The notes under the pieces are model-generated. The model saw only the letters and a program-made list of their open reading frames with translations, did no database searches and had not been told where the DNA came from. Shown piece by piece: positions 19,634 through 28,437 of a stretch of DNA of 64,000 nt. Source of the stretch: Alphaproteobacteria bacterium (GTDB lineage: Bacteria > Pseudomonadota > Alphaproteobacteria > Micavibrionales > UBA2020); NCBI GenBank assembly GCA_025934695.1, contig JAICWS010000001.1, forward strand, positions 87,301 to 151,300. Reading direction: 5' to 3'. Every line of letters starts with the position of its first letter. Positions within the stretch are counted from its first letter, which is position 1. Both the position numbers and the translations under genes were made by a program.

Positions 19634-21852
19634 TTCAGCGCGCCTCCCGAGGAGAGAGCGGCCAAAAGATTGGTATAATTATCAGTCCAGGGCTTCAGCC
19701 GTCCCGTAGGCGTCACCGGTTTCCAGCCGCGCGCCGCAAAAGCGGCGGATAGAGGCGGCTTGCCCATGATCATCCAGACGCTGGGCGAGCTGTAGAACGG
19801 ACGGTTGGGCGAAACATCCCTTTTTATGGCCGTGACGAGGCCGAGCGTGGAGGCGGTCGTCGCAATCGTATCCCACAGGGAGAAGTAACGATTGGAGATG
19901 TTCATCGCAAGCGTTCCGCCCGGCGCGATATGGTCGAAGTACATCTTCAGCGCTTCCTGCGTCACGATATGCGTGGGGATCGTGTCCGAGGTGAAAACGT
20001 CGACGATCAGGAGGTCGAATTTATCCGGAAGCCGCGCCAGTTCCAGCCTGCCGTCGCCGACGAAGACGCGGTAGGGTTTCTTGCCGGGGCATTTCTTGAG
20101 GAACGTGAAGTCGTTTTCGGCGACATCGACCACATCGGGATCGATTTCGAAGAAGGTGAAGGACCGGTCCTTCGCATTGAAGCAATTCGTGACGCCCGCG
20201 CCGAGGCCGAGCACCGCGACGTCATGCGGTTTTGCGACGGCGAAGACATCACCCAGCGGGCCTTGCTTCGTGAAATAGGCCGTCGGCAGCGTTTCCAGCG
20301 CCGGGTCGCCGCGCATCTGGATGCCGTGCGTCGTCGAGCCGTGGCGCATCGTGCGCACCGTCAACGGCTTGCCGTCTTCCATCCGCGCGCTGTCGTAAAG
20401 CCGTACGGTGCCGAAGAAATTCCGGACGCTGAGGAATTCGCCTTCGCCGATGACGAACTGCGACATCATGAAAATGCCGAACGCGGCGAGAATGACAAGC
20501 GGCGGGGACAGGGACCGATAAAAGATGGCATATCCCGCCAGGGCAATCGCGCCGAGGCTGAGCGCCTCGAAGAAAACGCGCCGCGCGTGCAGCATGTCCG
20601 TGTTGAAGGCGAGCGGCGGCACGTCCACCAGCACTACGCAAAGGACCATCAGCGCGAGAATCGCCATGCCGGTGCGGGAGCGCGCCTTGAAGTCCTCATG
20701 CACCAGGAAAGAGGCCAGCAGGAACAGGGGGAACTCGATCAGGCGATTGAAAATGACGGGAATGACAAACGCGTTCAGCACGCCGCCCAGCGCGCCGCCG
20801 ACGGACATCATCACGTAATAAGACGTCAGTTGGCGGCCGTCGTCGAGGGGCCGCAGGCTCGCCAGCCGCATGTGGCAGGCGAGGGCAACGGCGGTAAACA
20901 CGGCGAGATAAGATGCGACGCCCAGCCAGCTGAACAGCCAGTCCGCGCGCAACAGCGAGATAAAGATGATGGCGACGCAGATGACGTAGGGCTGGATGCC
21001 TTCCATGAGCCGCAGCGAAACGACCGGCTTGCGGCTGAAGGCGATCACAAAGGTCAGCAGGTACAGCGCCAGCGGCAAAATCCAGATCAGCGGCGCCGAG
21101 ATGATGTCGGACGTTATATACGTCGTCACGCTCATCAGTAGCGCGGAGGGCAGGAAGGCCAGCGCCAGCCACTCCGCCTGGCGCTTCCAGCCCAAATGAC
21201 GGATGTGCTTTCGCGGCGCGGACACCCCCTTCTTTTGATCGCTGCTGCCCGAGAACAGCAGGCAGAGCGCCGCCAGCGCCATCAGCAGCACGTAGCCGCC
21301 AGCGACGCCGTCTGACTGGCGATCAAGCGGCAGCAGCGGCTCGATAACGAAGGGATAGAGCAGCAGGCCGGCGAAGCTGCCGAGATTGCTCGCGGCGTAA
21401 AGAAAGTACGGATCTCCGGCCGACCCGTGGCGCGTCGTCGTAAACAGCCGCTGGAGGGTCGACGAAGTCGCTGAAAGCGCAATGAAGGGAATTGCCAGCG
21501 CCTCCGTCAAAAGCAGGAACACCTTGCCGGGACCGCTCAAGGTATCGAGCCCGTCATGATGGCCGAGACTGATGGGAAGAAACGGCGCTCCCGCCGCGAG
21601 CGCGGCGATATAAAGCCAGCCCTGCTGGCGCGGCGTCAGGCGGGAGAGGGCATGCGCCAGGAGGTATCCCAGGAGGACCATCACCTGGAAGAACGCCATG
21701 GCGACGATCCATCCGGCCGGCGTGCCGCCGACGAGCGGCAGCAGCATTTTGCCCGTCATGGGCTCGACCGCGAACATAAGTCCCGCGGCAAGGAACAGGG
21801 TAAAGCTGAAAACCGCCAGCGTCGCTCCCGTTCTTGTTCCCCCAGGTTTCAT
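19630..21852 (-). CDS. MFS/spermidine-synthase fusion protein, copy 3
   Basis: The 740-residue product has the same two-part layout. Motif differences are informative: HGSTTHGIQ, GLGAGVTNCFNA in place of GTLNCYST, and VDVFTSDTIPTHI in place of LDAFSSD, so the active-site rim differs from copies 1, 2 and 4. The proposed catalytic aspartate remains. The reading frame extends to 21990, but ATG 21852 aligns with the paralog starts and lies two bases after the stop of copy 4, as expected in a coupled operon. The end PWTDNYTNLLAALSSGGALK lacks the FRKP tail of copy 1. Function is inferred from family only. Confidence 0.84.
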   Translation of the reverse strand: MKPGGTRTGATLAVFSFTLFLAAGLMFAVEPMTGKMLLPLVGGTPAGWIVAMAFFQVMVLLGYLLAHALSRLTPRQQGWLYIAALAAGAPFLPISLGHHDGLDTLSGPGKVFLLLTEALAIPFIALSATSSTLQRLFTTTRHGSAGDPYFLYAASNLGSFAGLLLYPFVIEPLLPLDRQSDGVAGGYVLLMALAALCLLFSGSSDQKKGVSAPRKHIRHLGWKRQAEWLALAFLPSALLMSVTTYITSDIISAPLIWILPLALYLLTFVIAFSRKPVVSLRLMEGIQPYVICVAIIFISLLRADWLFSWLGVASYLAVFTAVALACHMRLASLRPLDDGRQLTSYYVMMSVGGALGGVLNAFVIPVIFNRLIEFPLFLLASFLVHEDFKARSRTGMAILALMVLCVVLVDVPPLAFNTDMLHARRVFFEALSLGAIALAGYAIFYRSLSPPLVILAAFGIFMMSQFVIGEGEFLSVRNFFGTVRLYDSARMEDGKPLTVRTMRHGSTTHGIQMRGDPALETLPTAYFTKQGPLGDVFAVAKPHDVAVLGLGAGVTNCFNAKDRSFTFFEIDPDVVDVAENDFTFLKKCPGKKPYRVFVGDGRLELARLPDKFDLLIVDVFTSDTIPTHIVTQEALKMYFDHIAPGGTLAMNISNRYFSLWDTIATTASTLGLVTAIKRDVSPNRPFYSSPSVWMIMGKPPLSAAFAARGWKPVTPTGRLKPWTDNYTNLLAALSSGGALK

Positions 21853-21854
21853 TT

Positions 21855-24041
21855 TCAGAACTTGATGACGCTCGCCACGTTCGAATAGCTGTCTGTCCAG
21901 GGCCGGGTGCCGGGCGGCGGGGCCTTGTCTTCCCACATCGGGCTGGACAGGTGCGCGAGGTCGGTGCCGGGCCTCGCCATGATCAGCCACGAGCTGGGCA
22001 GCAGAAACGGCGAGGAAATGCGGTCGTCGACCCAGTAGCGGTATTGCAGCCCGGCCGCGAGCGCGCCCGCAGCCAGCGTGTTTTCAAGCCGCACATAGCG
22101 GCTCGACAGGTTGAAGGCGAGGATGCCGCCGTCCGCGAGGTGGTCCAGATATAGCTTGATCGCCTCCTGCGAGATCAGGTGCACCGGCACCATGTCGGAA
22201 GAAAAAGCGTCCAGAATGATCATGTCGAATTTTTCGCCCGTCAGCTTCGCGAGCTCGAGCCGTCCGTCGCCCACCAGGATACGCGCCGGCGCGGCGCCCT
22301 GGCATTTCGACAGGAAGGTGAACTGGTTCTTCGCCATCTCGACGACGGCAGGGTCGAGTTCGAGGAACGTGAACTGGCTTTGCGGGTTCTGGTAGCAGGC
22401 GAGCGTCCCGGCGCCGAGGCCCATCACCGCGACCTTGCCGGGGCGGAAAGTCTTGAAGACGTCACCCAAGGGGCCCAGCATCGAGAAATAGGAGGTCGGA
22501 ATGGTCTCCAGCTTCGGTTCGTCGATGATCTGCGTGCTGTGGGTCGTCGTGCCGTGGCGGAACACGCGCATGCGGTAGATATGGCCGGGCGTGTAGGCGT
22601 CGCGGTCATAGACGCGGATGGCGCCATAGAAATTGCGCGTCATCAGCTTGACGTCGACCGGCGTGAAGAAGAATTGCGACGTGATATAGACGAAAGCACC
22701 CGCGATGATCGTCGCGCGCGGATGGAAGGTGACGAGCGCGAAGACGATCACCAGCAGGCCGTTGCGCAGGGCCGGCAGATCGACCGCTTTTTCCGCGAAG
22801 ACAGCGCCCAGCACCATGATCAGCCCGCCGAGGACGAAAAGCATGCCGTAGCGGAAAGAGAAGGGCGACTTGATGCGCGGGTTCATCAGGCACGAGGCCA
22901 GCAGGACGAGGGGGTATTCCGCCATGCGGTCGAAGACCAGCGGCGCGATAAAGGCGTTCAGCACGCCGCCGAGCGCGCCGCCCAAGGCGATCATCATGTA
23001 AAATTCAGGCAGCTGGCGCTCGTCGTCGAGCGGGCGCTCCTTCGACAGGCGCATATGGCAGACGAGAGAAACGATGGCGAAGGTGGCCAGGTGAATGCCC
23101 ATGGCGATGAAGGAAATCGGCATGAAGCCGTTGATGATCAGGCTCAGCGCGACCGACAGGGCGACCGCCGTCGGCTGGACCTTCTGGACGAGTTCCAGCG
23201 ACACGACCGGCTTGCGGCTGAAAGCGACGACGAATGTCAGCAGGTAAATCCCAAGCGGCAGCACCCAGACCATCGGCGCGGAAATCAGGTCGGTGATGAT
23301 GTGCGAGGTCACTCCCAGCATCAGGCTGGACGGGAAGAAGGCGAGCGCGGCCCAATGGAGCTTCTGCCGCCAGGCGATCGGCGGCGCTTTTCCTGTCGGC
23401 ATTACATATGCGCGCCGCTCCGGCAGGAACAGGCATGCCGACGACAGGAGGATCAGCGCGGCGTAGGCGCAGAGCCACAGTTGCGACTGCTGCTGCAGCG
23501 TCAGGTATGATTCAATGACGGTCGGGTAGATCAGCAAGCCTGTAAAACTGCCGAGGTTGCTGGCGGCGTACAGGAAATAGGGATCCTGCGCCTCCGTATG
23601 CAGCGTCGACGAAAACAGCCGCTGGATGGTGGAGGAGGTGGCCGAGATGGCGATGAACGGCACACCGATGCTGGCGGACAGCAGCCGGAACACCAGCCAG
23701 GCGTTGATCGGTCCTTCCGCGCTTTGCGGCAGGCCGACGGGCAGGAACAGGCTTCCCAGCAGCAGCGCGCCCAGGAACGCCATCCCGTGCGTGCGTGGCG
23801 AATAGCGCGACAGCCACCAGGCCAGCGCATAGCCGCCGAGCAGCATGATCTGGAAGAAGGCCATTGCGACGATCCAGCCGGCGGGCGTGCCGCCGACGAA
23901 GGGCAGCAGCATTTTGCCGATCATCGGCTGAACCATGAACATGGAGCCGGCGGAGATGAACAGGGTAATGGCGAACAGGAGAAGCGTTTGCGACTGGCGC
24001 GGAAGGGCCAGGGAAGGCCGGGAAACGTCCTCGGCCATCAT
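21855..24041 (-). CDS. MFS/spermidine-synthase fusion protein, copy 4
   Basis: This is the operon-proximal copy, 728 residues, beginning four bases inside the carA stop (ATGA at 24041-24038). The membrane half carries PFVGGTPAGWIVAMAFFQIMLLGGY. The C-terminal domain shows HGTTTHSTQ (a Gly-to-Ser change in the substrate loop), GLGAGTLACY, FLELD, GDGRLELAK and LDAFSSDMVPVHL. It ends PWTDSYSNVASVIKF. As in the other copies, the first membrane segments probably form a shortened MFS-like bundle. Coupling to carA suggests expression that follows pyrimidine/arginine precursor synthesis, although a metabolic reason is only speculation. Confidence 0.84.
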   Translation of the reverse strand: MMAEDVSRPSLALPRQSQTLLLFAITLFISAGSMFMVQPMIGKMLLPFVGGTPAGWIVAMAFFQIMLLGGYALAWWLSRYSPRTHGMAFLGALLLGSLFLPVGLPQSAEGPINAWLVFRLLSASIGVPFIAISATSSTIQRLFSSTLHTEAQDPYFLYAASNLGSFTGLLIYPTVIESYLTLQQQSQLWLCAYAALILLSSACLFLPERRAYVMPTGKAPPIAWRQKLHWAALAFFPSSLMLGVTSHIITDLISAPMVWVLPLGIYLLTFVVAFSRKPVVSLELVQKVQPTAVALSVALSLIINGFMPISFIAMGIHLATFAIVSLVCHMRLSKERPLDDERQLPEFYMMIALGGALGGVLNAFIAPLVFDRMAEYPLVLLASCLMNPRIKSPFSFRYGMLFVLGGLIMVLGAVFAEKAVDLPALRNGLLVIVFALVTFHPRATIIAGAFVYITSQFFFTPVDVKLMTRNFYGAIRVYDRDAYTPGHIYRMRVFRHGTTTHSTQIIDEPKLETIPTSYFSMLGPLGDVFKTFRPGKVAVMGLGAGTLACYQNPQSQFTFLELDPAVVEMAKNQFTFLSKCQGAAPARILVGDGRLELAKLTGEKFDMIILDAFSSDMVPVHLISQEAIKLYLDHLADGGILAFNLSSRYVRLENTLAAGALAAGLQYRYWVDDRISSPFLLPSSWLIMARPGTDLAHLSSPMWEDKAPPPGTRPWTDSYSNVASVIKF

Positions 24042-25210
24042 GCCGTTTTTCTCGCCTTGTCGCGGATCAGGCCGGCGAACTGCCCGAACAGGTAATGGCT
24101 GTCCTGCGGGCCAGGCGAGGCTTCAGGGTGGTATTGCACCGAGAACACCGGGCGGCCCTTGACGCTTAGGCCTTCGTTGGTGCTGTCGAAAAGGCTGACG
24201 TGCGTGACTTCCGCCGTGTCGGGAAGCGTGTCGGGGATGACGTGGAAGCCGTGGTTCTGGCTGGTGATCTCGACCTGGCCGTTGAGGAGGTTCTTCACCG
24301 GGTGGTTCGCGCCGCGGTGGCCGAAGGGCAGTTTTTCCGTCTTCGCGCCCAGCGCGATCGCCAGCATCTGGTGGCCGAGACAGATGCCGAAAATGGGCAA
24401 CCCTGTTTTCAGCAGCTTCTGGATCACCGGCACGGCGTAAACGCCGGTGGCCGCGGGATCGCCGGGGCCGTTCGACAGGAAGATGCCGTCAGGATCGAGC
24501 TCGAGGATTTTCTCGGCGGTGGTGTCGCAAGGAACAATGGTTAGGCGGAAGCCCTGCGCGGAGAGACAGCGCAGGATGTTGCGCTTGACGCCGTAATCCA
24601 CAACCACGACATGTTCGGCGGGGCGCACCATCGTATTATAATGTCCCGCTTGCTGGTTCCAGCCCGCTTCGCTCCAGGTATAAACGCTCTTGCACGACAC
24701 GGTTTTGGCGATGTCGAACCCGTTCATGTCGGGCAGGGTTTTGACTTTCGCTTTAAGATCCTCGGCGTCGATTTTGTGATCGGCCGGGAAATAGATGATG
24801 CCATTCTGCGAACCTTTGTCCCGCAGATGCTGGGTCAGCGCGCGCGTGTCGATGTTGCAGATGCCGGTCAGCCGGTGGTTCTTCAGCCATTCGTTGAAAT
24901 GCGACTGGGAACGGTAGTTGGCGGGCGAAGTAATGTCCGCGCGCAGGATAATTCCCTTGGCGAAGGGAAATTCCGCTTCCTGGTCGTACATGTTGGCACC
25001 GACGTTGCCGACATGCGGGAAGGTGAAGGTAATGATCTGCCCCGCGTAGGAGGGATCGGTCATGATTTCCTGGTATCCGGTCATCGAGGTATTGAAGCAA
25101 ACCTCTCCGCCGGTCATGCCCGGCGCGCCGATGCCCTTGCCCCAGAACACGCTGCCATCAGCCAGGATGAGGACCGCAGTCATGTCCGGCGGGTTTTGTT
25201 GTGAAAACAT
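24038..25210 (-). CDS. carA: Carbamoyl-phosphate synthase small chain
   Basis: The 390-residue glutaminase subunit supplies ammonia to CarB. The N-terminal half opens with AVLILADGSVFWGKGIGAPG and contains NTSMTGYQEIMTDPSYAGQ. The C-terminal class I glutamine amidotransferase domain shows the nucleophile Cys in FGICLGHQ and the His-Glu pair in VQYHPEASPGPQ. The frame could start at 25294, but ATG 25210 has AGGGAAG four to six bases upstream; a later ATG at 25183 has none. The gene is divergent from GatB/YqeY, a common alphaproteobacterial arrangement, but carB does not follow: four spermidine-synthase fusion genes do, the first overlapping the carA stop by four bases. Confidence 0.97.
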   Translation of the reverse strand: MFSQQNPPDMTAVLILADGSVFWGKGIGAPGMTGGEVCFNTSMTGYQEIMTDPSYAGQIITFTFPHVGNVGANMYDQEAEFPFAKGIILRADITSPANYRSQSHFNEWLKNHRLTGICNIDTRALTQHLRDKGSQNGIIYFPADHKIDAEDLKAKVKTLPDMNGFDIAKTVSCKSVYTWSEAGWNQQAGHYNTMVRPAEHVVVVDYGVKRNILRCLSAQGFRLTIVPCDTTAEKILELDPDGIFLSNGPGDPAATGVYAVPVIQKLLKTGLPIFGICLGHQMLAIALGAKTEKLPFGHRGANHPVKNLLNGQVEITSQNHGFHVIPDTLPDTAEVTHVSLFDSTNEGLSVKGRPVFSVQYHPEASPGPQDSHYLFGQFAGLIRDKARKTA

Positions 25211-25250
25211 GCACTTCCCTGAAACTGAGTGTCTTTTTTGGCGTGTTGTA

Positions 25251-25279
25251 ATTATAACCGCCTTGGAATAGCATACCAA
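25251..25279 (-). promoter_or_regulatory. carA operon promoter
   Basis: On the minus strand TTGGTA (25279-25274) and a perfect TATAAT (25256-25251) are separated by 17 bases, some 40 bases before the carA ATG. The -35 overlaps a small palindrome, CTTGG/CCAAG (25262-25280), that could be an operator. This promoter would drive carA and the four fusion genes. Confidence 0.6.
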
Positions 25280-25318
25280 GCAGTTTGTTGCCATATAGAA
25301 AATGACGAAGGAAAAGCA

Positions 25319-25777
25319 ATGCTACGCGAGAAATTCACCGAACAGCTCAAGCAGGCAATGCAGGCGAAGGATGAGATTACCGTCGCCACATTACGTCTAA
25401 TCATTGCCGCCATGAAGGATCGCGACATCGCCGCCCGCGCCAAGGGCAATTGGGACGGCATCAAAGACGATGAAATCATGTCGATGCTCTCATCGATGAT
25501 CAAGCAGCGTCAGGAATCCATTAAAATGTACGAAGCGGGCAACCGCCAGGACCTCGTCGACCGCGAAGCCGCCGAAATCCGCGTCATCGAAAGTTTCCTG
25601 CCCCGCCAGCTGTCCGAAACCGAGGTCAAAGCTATAATTGATCAGTCCATCAAGACGGTGAATGCCGCGGGCCTCAAGGATATGGGCAAAGTGATGGCGG
25701 AGATGAAAGCCAAATATGCCGGCCAGCTCGACTTTTCCAAGGCGAGCGGCTGGGTGAAAGAACGCCTCGCGGGTTGA
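25319..25777 (+). CDS. GatB/YqeY domain protein
   Basis: The 152-residue protein is a stand-alone YqeY-type protein, related to the C-terminal tRNA-recognition tail of the amidotransferase subunit GatB. It opens with LREKFTEQLKQAMQAKD and contains TLRLIIAAMKDRDIAAR, an acidic middle and VIESFLPRQLSETEV, then DMGKVMAEMKAKYAGQLD, all typical of the family. The helical bundle probably binds tRNA or a tRNA-modifying partner, but a cellular role is not proven. ATG 25319 is chosen over the longer frame because GAAGGA lies just upstream and it gives the family length. Its position divergent from carA is conserved in many alphaproteobacteria. The FkbM-type gene begins four bases after its stop. Confidence 0.9.
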   Translation: MLREKFTEQLKQAMQAKDEITVATLRLIIAAMKDRDIAARAKGNWDGIKDDEIMSMLSSMIKQRQESIKMYEAGNRQDLVDREAAEIRVIESFLPRQLSETEVKAIIDQSIKTVNAAGLKDMGKVMAEMKAKYAGQLDFSKASGWVKERLAG

Positions 25778-25781
25778 AAAC

Positions 25782-26609
25782 ATGGAAAAAAAGCTACGCC
25801 AGCCGGAACCTGTTACGCCTCAAGCGAAGCCGCCTGTCGCGCCGGCGCAGACGCAGCATCCCGATTTCATCGTCCTCGATTCAGTCTATGGCAGGTTCAT
25901 CGTCAACCGCTATTGCGCGGGCCATGCTCAGTCTCTGGTCAGCACCGGCAAAACGCATATCGAGGCCGAACTGAACAATATCCGCGCGATACTGAAGACG
26001 CTTCCCAATGACTGCCTGATCGTCGACGGAGGCGCGAATATCGGTTTTGTCGCCGTGCCTGCGGCCCTCGCCGTGCGCGAAAAACGCGGCATCATCCATG
26101 CTTTCGAGCCGCAGCGGATGATGGCCAACGCGCTGTGCGGGACCATTGCGCTGAACAGCTTCGACAATATATATGTGCACAATTGCGCCTTGGGTTCTGC
26201 GCCCGGACGCCTCTTTCTGCCCAAGATCGACTACGGCAAGCCCGCCGATTTCGGCATGGTCTCGCTCTCCGAAAAGCAGCAGGGTGAAGGCGTCGACGTT
26301 GTCACCCTCGACAGCCGCGACCTGCCGCGCTGCGATTTCTTCAAGCTCGACGTGGAAGGTTTCGAAGTCCCGGCCTTGCTGGGCGCGCGCAAAACCATCG
26401 AGAAATTCGAACCCTGGTGCTGGATCGAATACTGGATGACGGGCCAGGAAAATATCATGAAGTGTTTCAGCGGCCTGAAGTATCGCTTCTTCCAGATGGA
26501 CAAGCTGAATATGCTGTGCGCGCCTGAATCACGCCTCAAGGGCAGCGATATCAGCACCAATGCGCCGGAGATCGGCGTTTCAATCGCGCCGGCCGTTCCT
26601 AAAGATTAA
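25782..26609 (+). CDS. FkbM family methyltransferase
   Basis: The 275-residue protein has a proline-rich leader (about 1-27) and then a class I SAM methyltransferase fold of the FkbM type. The SAM loop is VDGGANIGFVAVPAA near residue 83, the acidic ribose-binding segment is HAFEPQ, and the family hallmark FFKLDVEGFEVPALLGA lies near 190. FkbM enzymes methylate hydroxyls, often on sugars or secondary metabolites; the acceptor here is unknown. It lies four bases after GatB/YqeY and is probably co-transcribed with it. Its last ten bases overlap the convergent small gene at 26599-26880. A glycan substrate would fit the surface-glycan island 1.7 kb away, but that is only context. Confidence 0.85.
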   Translation: MEKKLRQPEPVTPQAKPPVAPAQTQHPDFIVLDSVYGRFIVNRYCAGHAQSLVSTGKTHIEAELNNIRAILKTLPNDCLIVDGGANIGFVAVPAALAVREKRGIIHAFEPQRMMANALCGTIALNSFDNIYVHNCALGSAPGRLFLPKIDYGKPADFGMVSLSEKQQGEGVDVVTLDSRDLPRCDFFKLDVEGFEVPALLGARKTIEKFEPWCWIEYWMTGQENIMKCFSGLKYRFFQMDKLNMLCAPESRLKGSDISTNAPEIGVSIAPAVPKD

Positions 26610-26880
26610 GTCCGCCCCTGTTCGGGCCCGCCGGACGATTGTCCGCCACGCCGTGCGGCGCTTCCTTGTCGTTGCCCGTAAAAACCGTCATGCTGACGCC
26701 GCCGCCGATGCCGAAGACCAATTGGCCATCGGCGTCTTTCGCGACAAGCCGCTGATCGCCGCGCAGGATCGACCGGGCGCGGTCAGCGCGGCCCGTTGCA
26801 TAAGCGAATGCGGCCTTCAGGAAGACCGGGAAACTGGGCTGGGTCTGCTCAAGCGTCACGCTGTGAATTTTGCGGTCCAT
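26599..26880 (-). CDS. Small protein of unknown function
   Basis: The 93-residue product is not recognised. It opens MDRKIHSVTLEQTQPSF and has an alanine/arginine-rich middle (FLKAAFAYATGRADRARSIL), a stretch DADGQLVFGIGGGVSM that looks like a beta-hairpin, and a Pro/Gly/Asn-rich tail. No signal peptide or membrane segment is evident. ATG 26880 has GGAG seven bases upstream, whereas the longer frame begins with TTG and lacks one. A good promoter (TTGACA, 18 bases, TATAAC) lies just before it, which supports a real gene. It is divergent from the ankyrin operon and shares a TTGACAT-rich control region with it. Confidence 0.55.
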   Translation of the reverse strand: MDRKIHSVTLEQTQPSFPVFLKAAFAYATGRADRARSILRGDQRLVAKDADGQLVFGIGGGVSMTVFTGNDKEAPHGVADNRPAGPNRGGLNL

Positions 26881-26917
26881 GGATGCTCCGTTCGCTCTTT
26901 TCAAAAGGAATGGCCGG

Positions 26918-26947
26918 GTTATACAGGCAATTTCTATGTTATGTCAA
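26918..26947 (-). promoter_or_regulatory. Promoter of the small unknown gene
   Basis: On the minus strand TTGACA (26947-26942) and TATAAC (26923-26918) are 18 bases apart, about 38 bases before the ATG at 26880. Both hexamers are near consensus. Confidence 0.55.
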
Positions 26948-26960
26948 TGCGTTGCTAGAT

Positions 26961-26999
26961 TTGACATAATAATTGACATATCCTCTTAATTATTATAGA
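26961..26999 (+). promoter_or_regulatory. Ankyrin operon control region with tandem TTGACA boxes
   Basis: TTGACA occurs at 26961-26966 and again at 26973-26978, followed by TATAGA at 26994-26999 (15 bases after the second box). The sequence TTGACATAATAATTGACATA matches the promoter of the fourth ankyrin gene (45319-45300) at 16 of 20 positions. The repeat may be a shared operator and not two promoters. Confidence 0.5.
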
Positions 27000-27027
27000 T
27001 TATTTCCAGTTTAACCGGGCGGAACAG

Positions 27028-28437
27028 ATGTCGGCAGGCGGCGATTTCAATGAAGCGAGTATGACACCGGCGGGATTGCTCGAGGCGGTTTCGACCGGCA
27101 ATTTTCGTTTCGTACGCGCCGCGCTGAAAGCGGGCATTTCCGCGAACGTCCGGGACGAGGCCGGATGCACGCCGCTAATGCGCGCAGCCGTGCGCGGCAA
27201 CGTGCCGATCGCGTCACTACTGCTCGGTTACGGCGCCGAAGTGAACGTCGCCAACGATGCCGGAGACACGCCTTTGCAATACAGCGTCAATGCCTGCAGC
27301 GCGGATATGCAGGATTTGCTGCTGTTATCGGGCGCCGATCCGCTCGCTGCCGGAAGCCCTCGCCATGGCGCCATGCTGGCGGCACGCGCCGCCGCCCGGG
27401 GCGTCACGCCGGCGCTTTCTGCGTTGCTCGGAAACGGCGTGAGTCCGGACGCGCAGGAGGACAAGATGCCGCTGCTGACCCTCGCCGCGGCGGGCGGTCA
27501 TGCCGAAACGGTAGCCGCACTGTTGAAAGCGGGCACCAATGTTCACCAATACGACAAGAACGGCCAGTCGGCGCTACGCGCGGCGATGAAGGCCGGCAGT
27601 CTTGAGTGCGTAAACCTTCTCCTGGATGCCGGGGCCGACCCACACATGCGCTCGAATATCCCCGACGAGCGCACCGACGATTACCATTTTTCACGTGACT
27701 GCAAGCCCGAGATTGCAGCTGCGGTCGACAAGGCCTACCAGAAATTCCTCCTGATCCATGCGTCGCTCGACGGCGACGCGGCGAAGGTCGCAGAGCTCAT
27801 CGGCAAAGGCGAGCCCGTCGATACATTTACTTTCGACGGCGTCACCGCGCTCACCTGCGCCTGCAACCAGAAGCATCCCGGGGTCGTCAAGCTGCTGCTC
27901 GAGGCCGGCGCAAATCCCAATCTGGCGACGCGCGAGGGAAGGGAGCCGCTTTACCTGTCGATGAACAAAGGAGATACCGAGGCCGTCGCGCTGCTTCTGA
28001 AAGCTGGGGCCGTTCCCAGTCCCATCGCGCTGCATTCCGCGGTCGGACGTAAACAGGCCGGGATCGCCAAGGCGTTGCTCGACCATGGCGCCGATCCGCA
28101 TGTTACAGCGCGCGAGACGAAATATTTTCCCGAGCCTGCCGATTTCAATATCACCCAGATGGGCGTCCAGCCCGACGATTACCCGCTTCATTCGGCGATC
28201 CGGAACGGCGACGCGGAGACCGTCGCCGTGCTGACGAAGGCGGGAGCGAGAACGACGATTGCCAACGCGGCGGGAGAAACGCCTGTCACACTCGCGAAGG
28301 ATCTCGGCAACGAGGCGGTAAGGGACCTGGTCATGGAGCGTTACGCGCAGGAGATCGACGGCATCGCGGACAGCGCCATTCGCCTGGGCCAGGAGACGGC
28401 GCCGATGAAGAAAATTAAATTCAAGGCGGGGCCCTGA
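27028..28437 (+). CDS. Ankyrin repeat protein 1
   Basis: The 469-residue product is built of about ten to twelve ankyrin repeats from residue 10 to about 440. The repeat pattern is clear in GCTPLMRAAVRGNVPIASLLLGYGAEVN, NGQSALRAAMKAGSLECVNLLLDAGADPH and GVTALTCACNQKHPGVVKLLLEAGANPN. An insertion after residue 210 (DERTDDYHFSRDCKPEIAAAVDKAYQKF) splits the array in two and recurs in the next gene. There is no signal peptide, so the protein is probably cytoplasmic or leaves by a non-Sec route. The C-terminus, ETAPMKKIKFKAGP, matches a tail seen in other proteins of this window. Start ATG 27028 has CGGAAC upstream. The TGATG overlap at its end couples it to ankyrin gene 2. Confidence 0.88.
   Translation: MSAGGDFNEASMTPAGLLEAVSTGNFRFVRAALKAGISANVRDEAGCTPLMRAAVRGNVPIASLLLGYGAEVNVANDAGDTPLQYSVNACSADMQDLLLLSGADPLAAGSPRHGAMLAARAAARGVTPALSALLGNGVSPDAQEDKMPLLTLAAAGGHAETVAALLKAGTNVHQYDKNGQSALRAAMKAGSLECVNLLLDAGADPHMRSNIPDERTDDYHFSRDCKPEIAAAVDKAYQKFLLIHASLDGDAAKVAELIGKGEPVDTFTFDGVTALTCACNQKHPGVVKLLLEAGANPNLATREGREPLYLSMNKGDTEAVALLLKAGAVPSPIALHSAVGRKQAGIAKALLDHGADPHVTARETKYFPEPADFNITQMGVQPDDYPLHSAIRNGDAETVAVLTKAGARTTIANAAGETPVTLAKDLGNEAVRDLVMERYAQEIDGIADSAIRLGQETAPMKKIKFKAGP

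Noticed and set aside
21853..21990. 46-residue N-terminal extension of fusion copy 3
   Set aside because: It reads the 3' end of copy 4 out of frame; the paralogs all start at the equivalent of 21852.
15485..23510. Several 260-440 codon plus-strand frames opposite the fusion genes (15485, 16862, 19930, 22179)
   Set aside because: Each mirrors a conserved fusion gene and consists of Arg/Glu/His-rich sequence without domains.
24038..24041. Possibility that carA is truncated by the adjoining fusion gene
   Set aside because: The carA C-terminus is complete (family-length, catalytic residues present); the ATGA overlap is an ordinary coupling.
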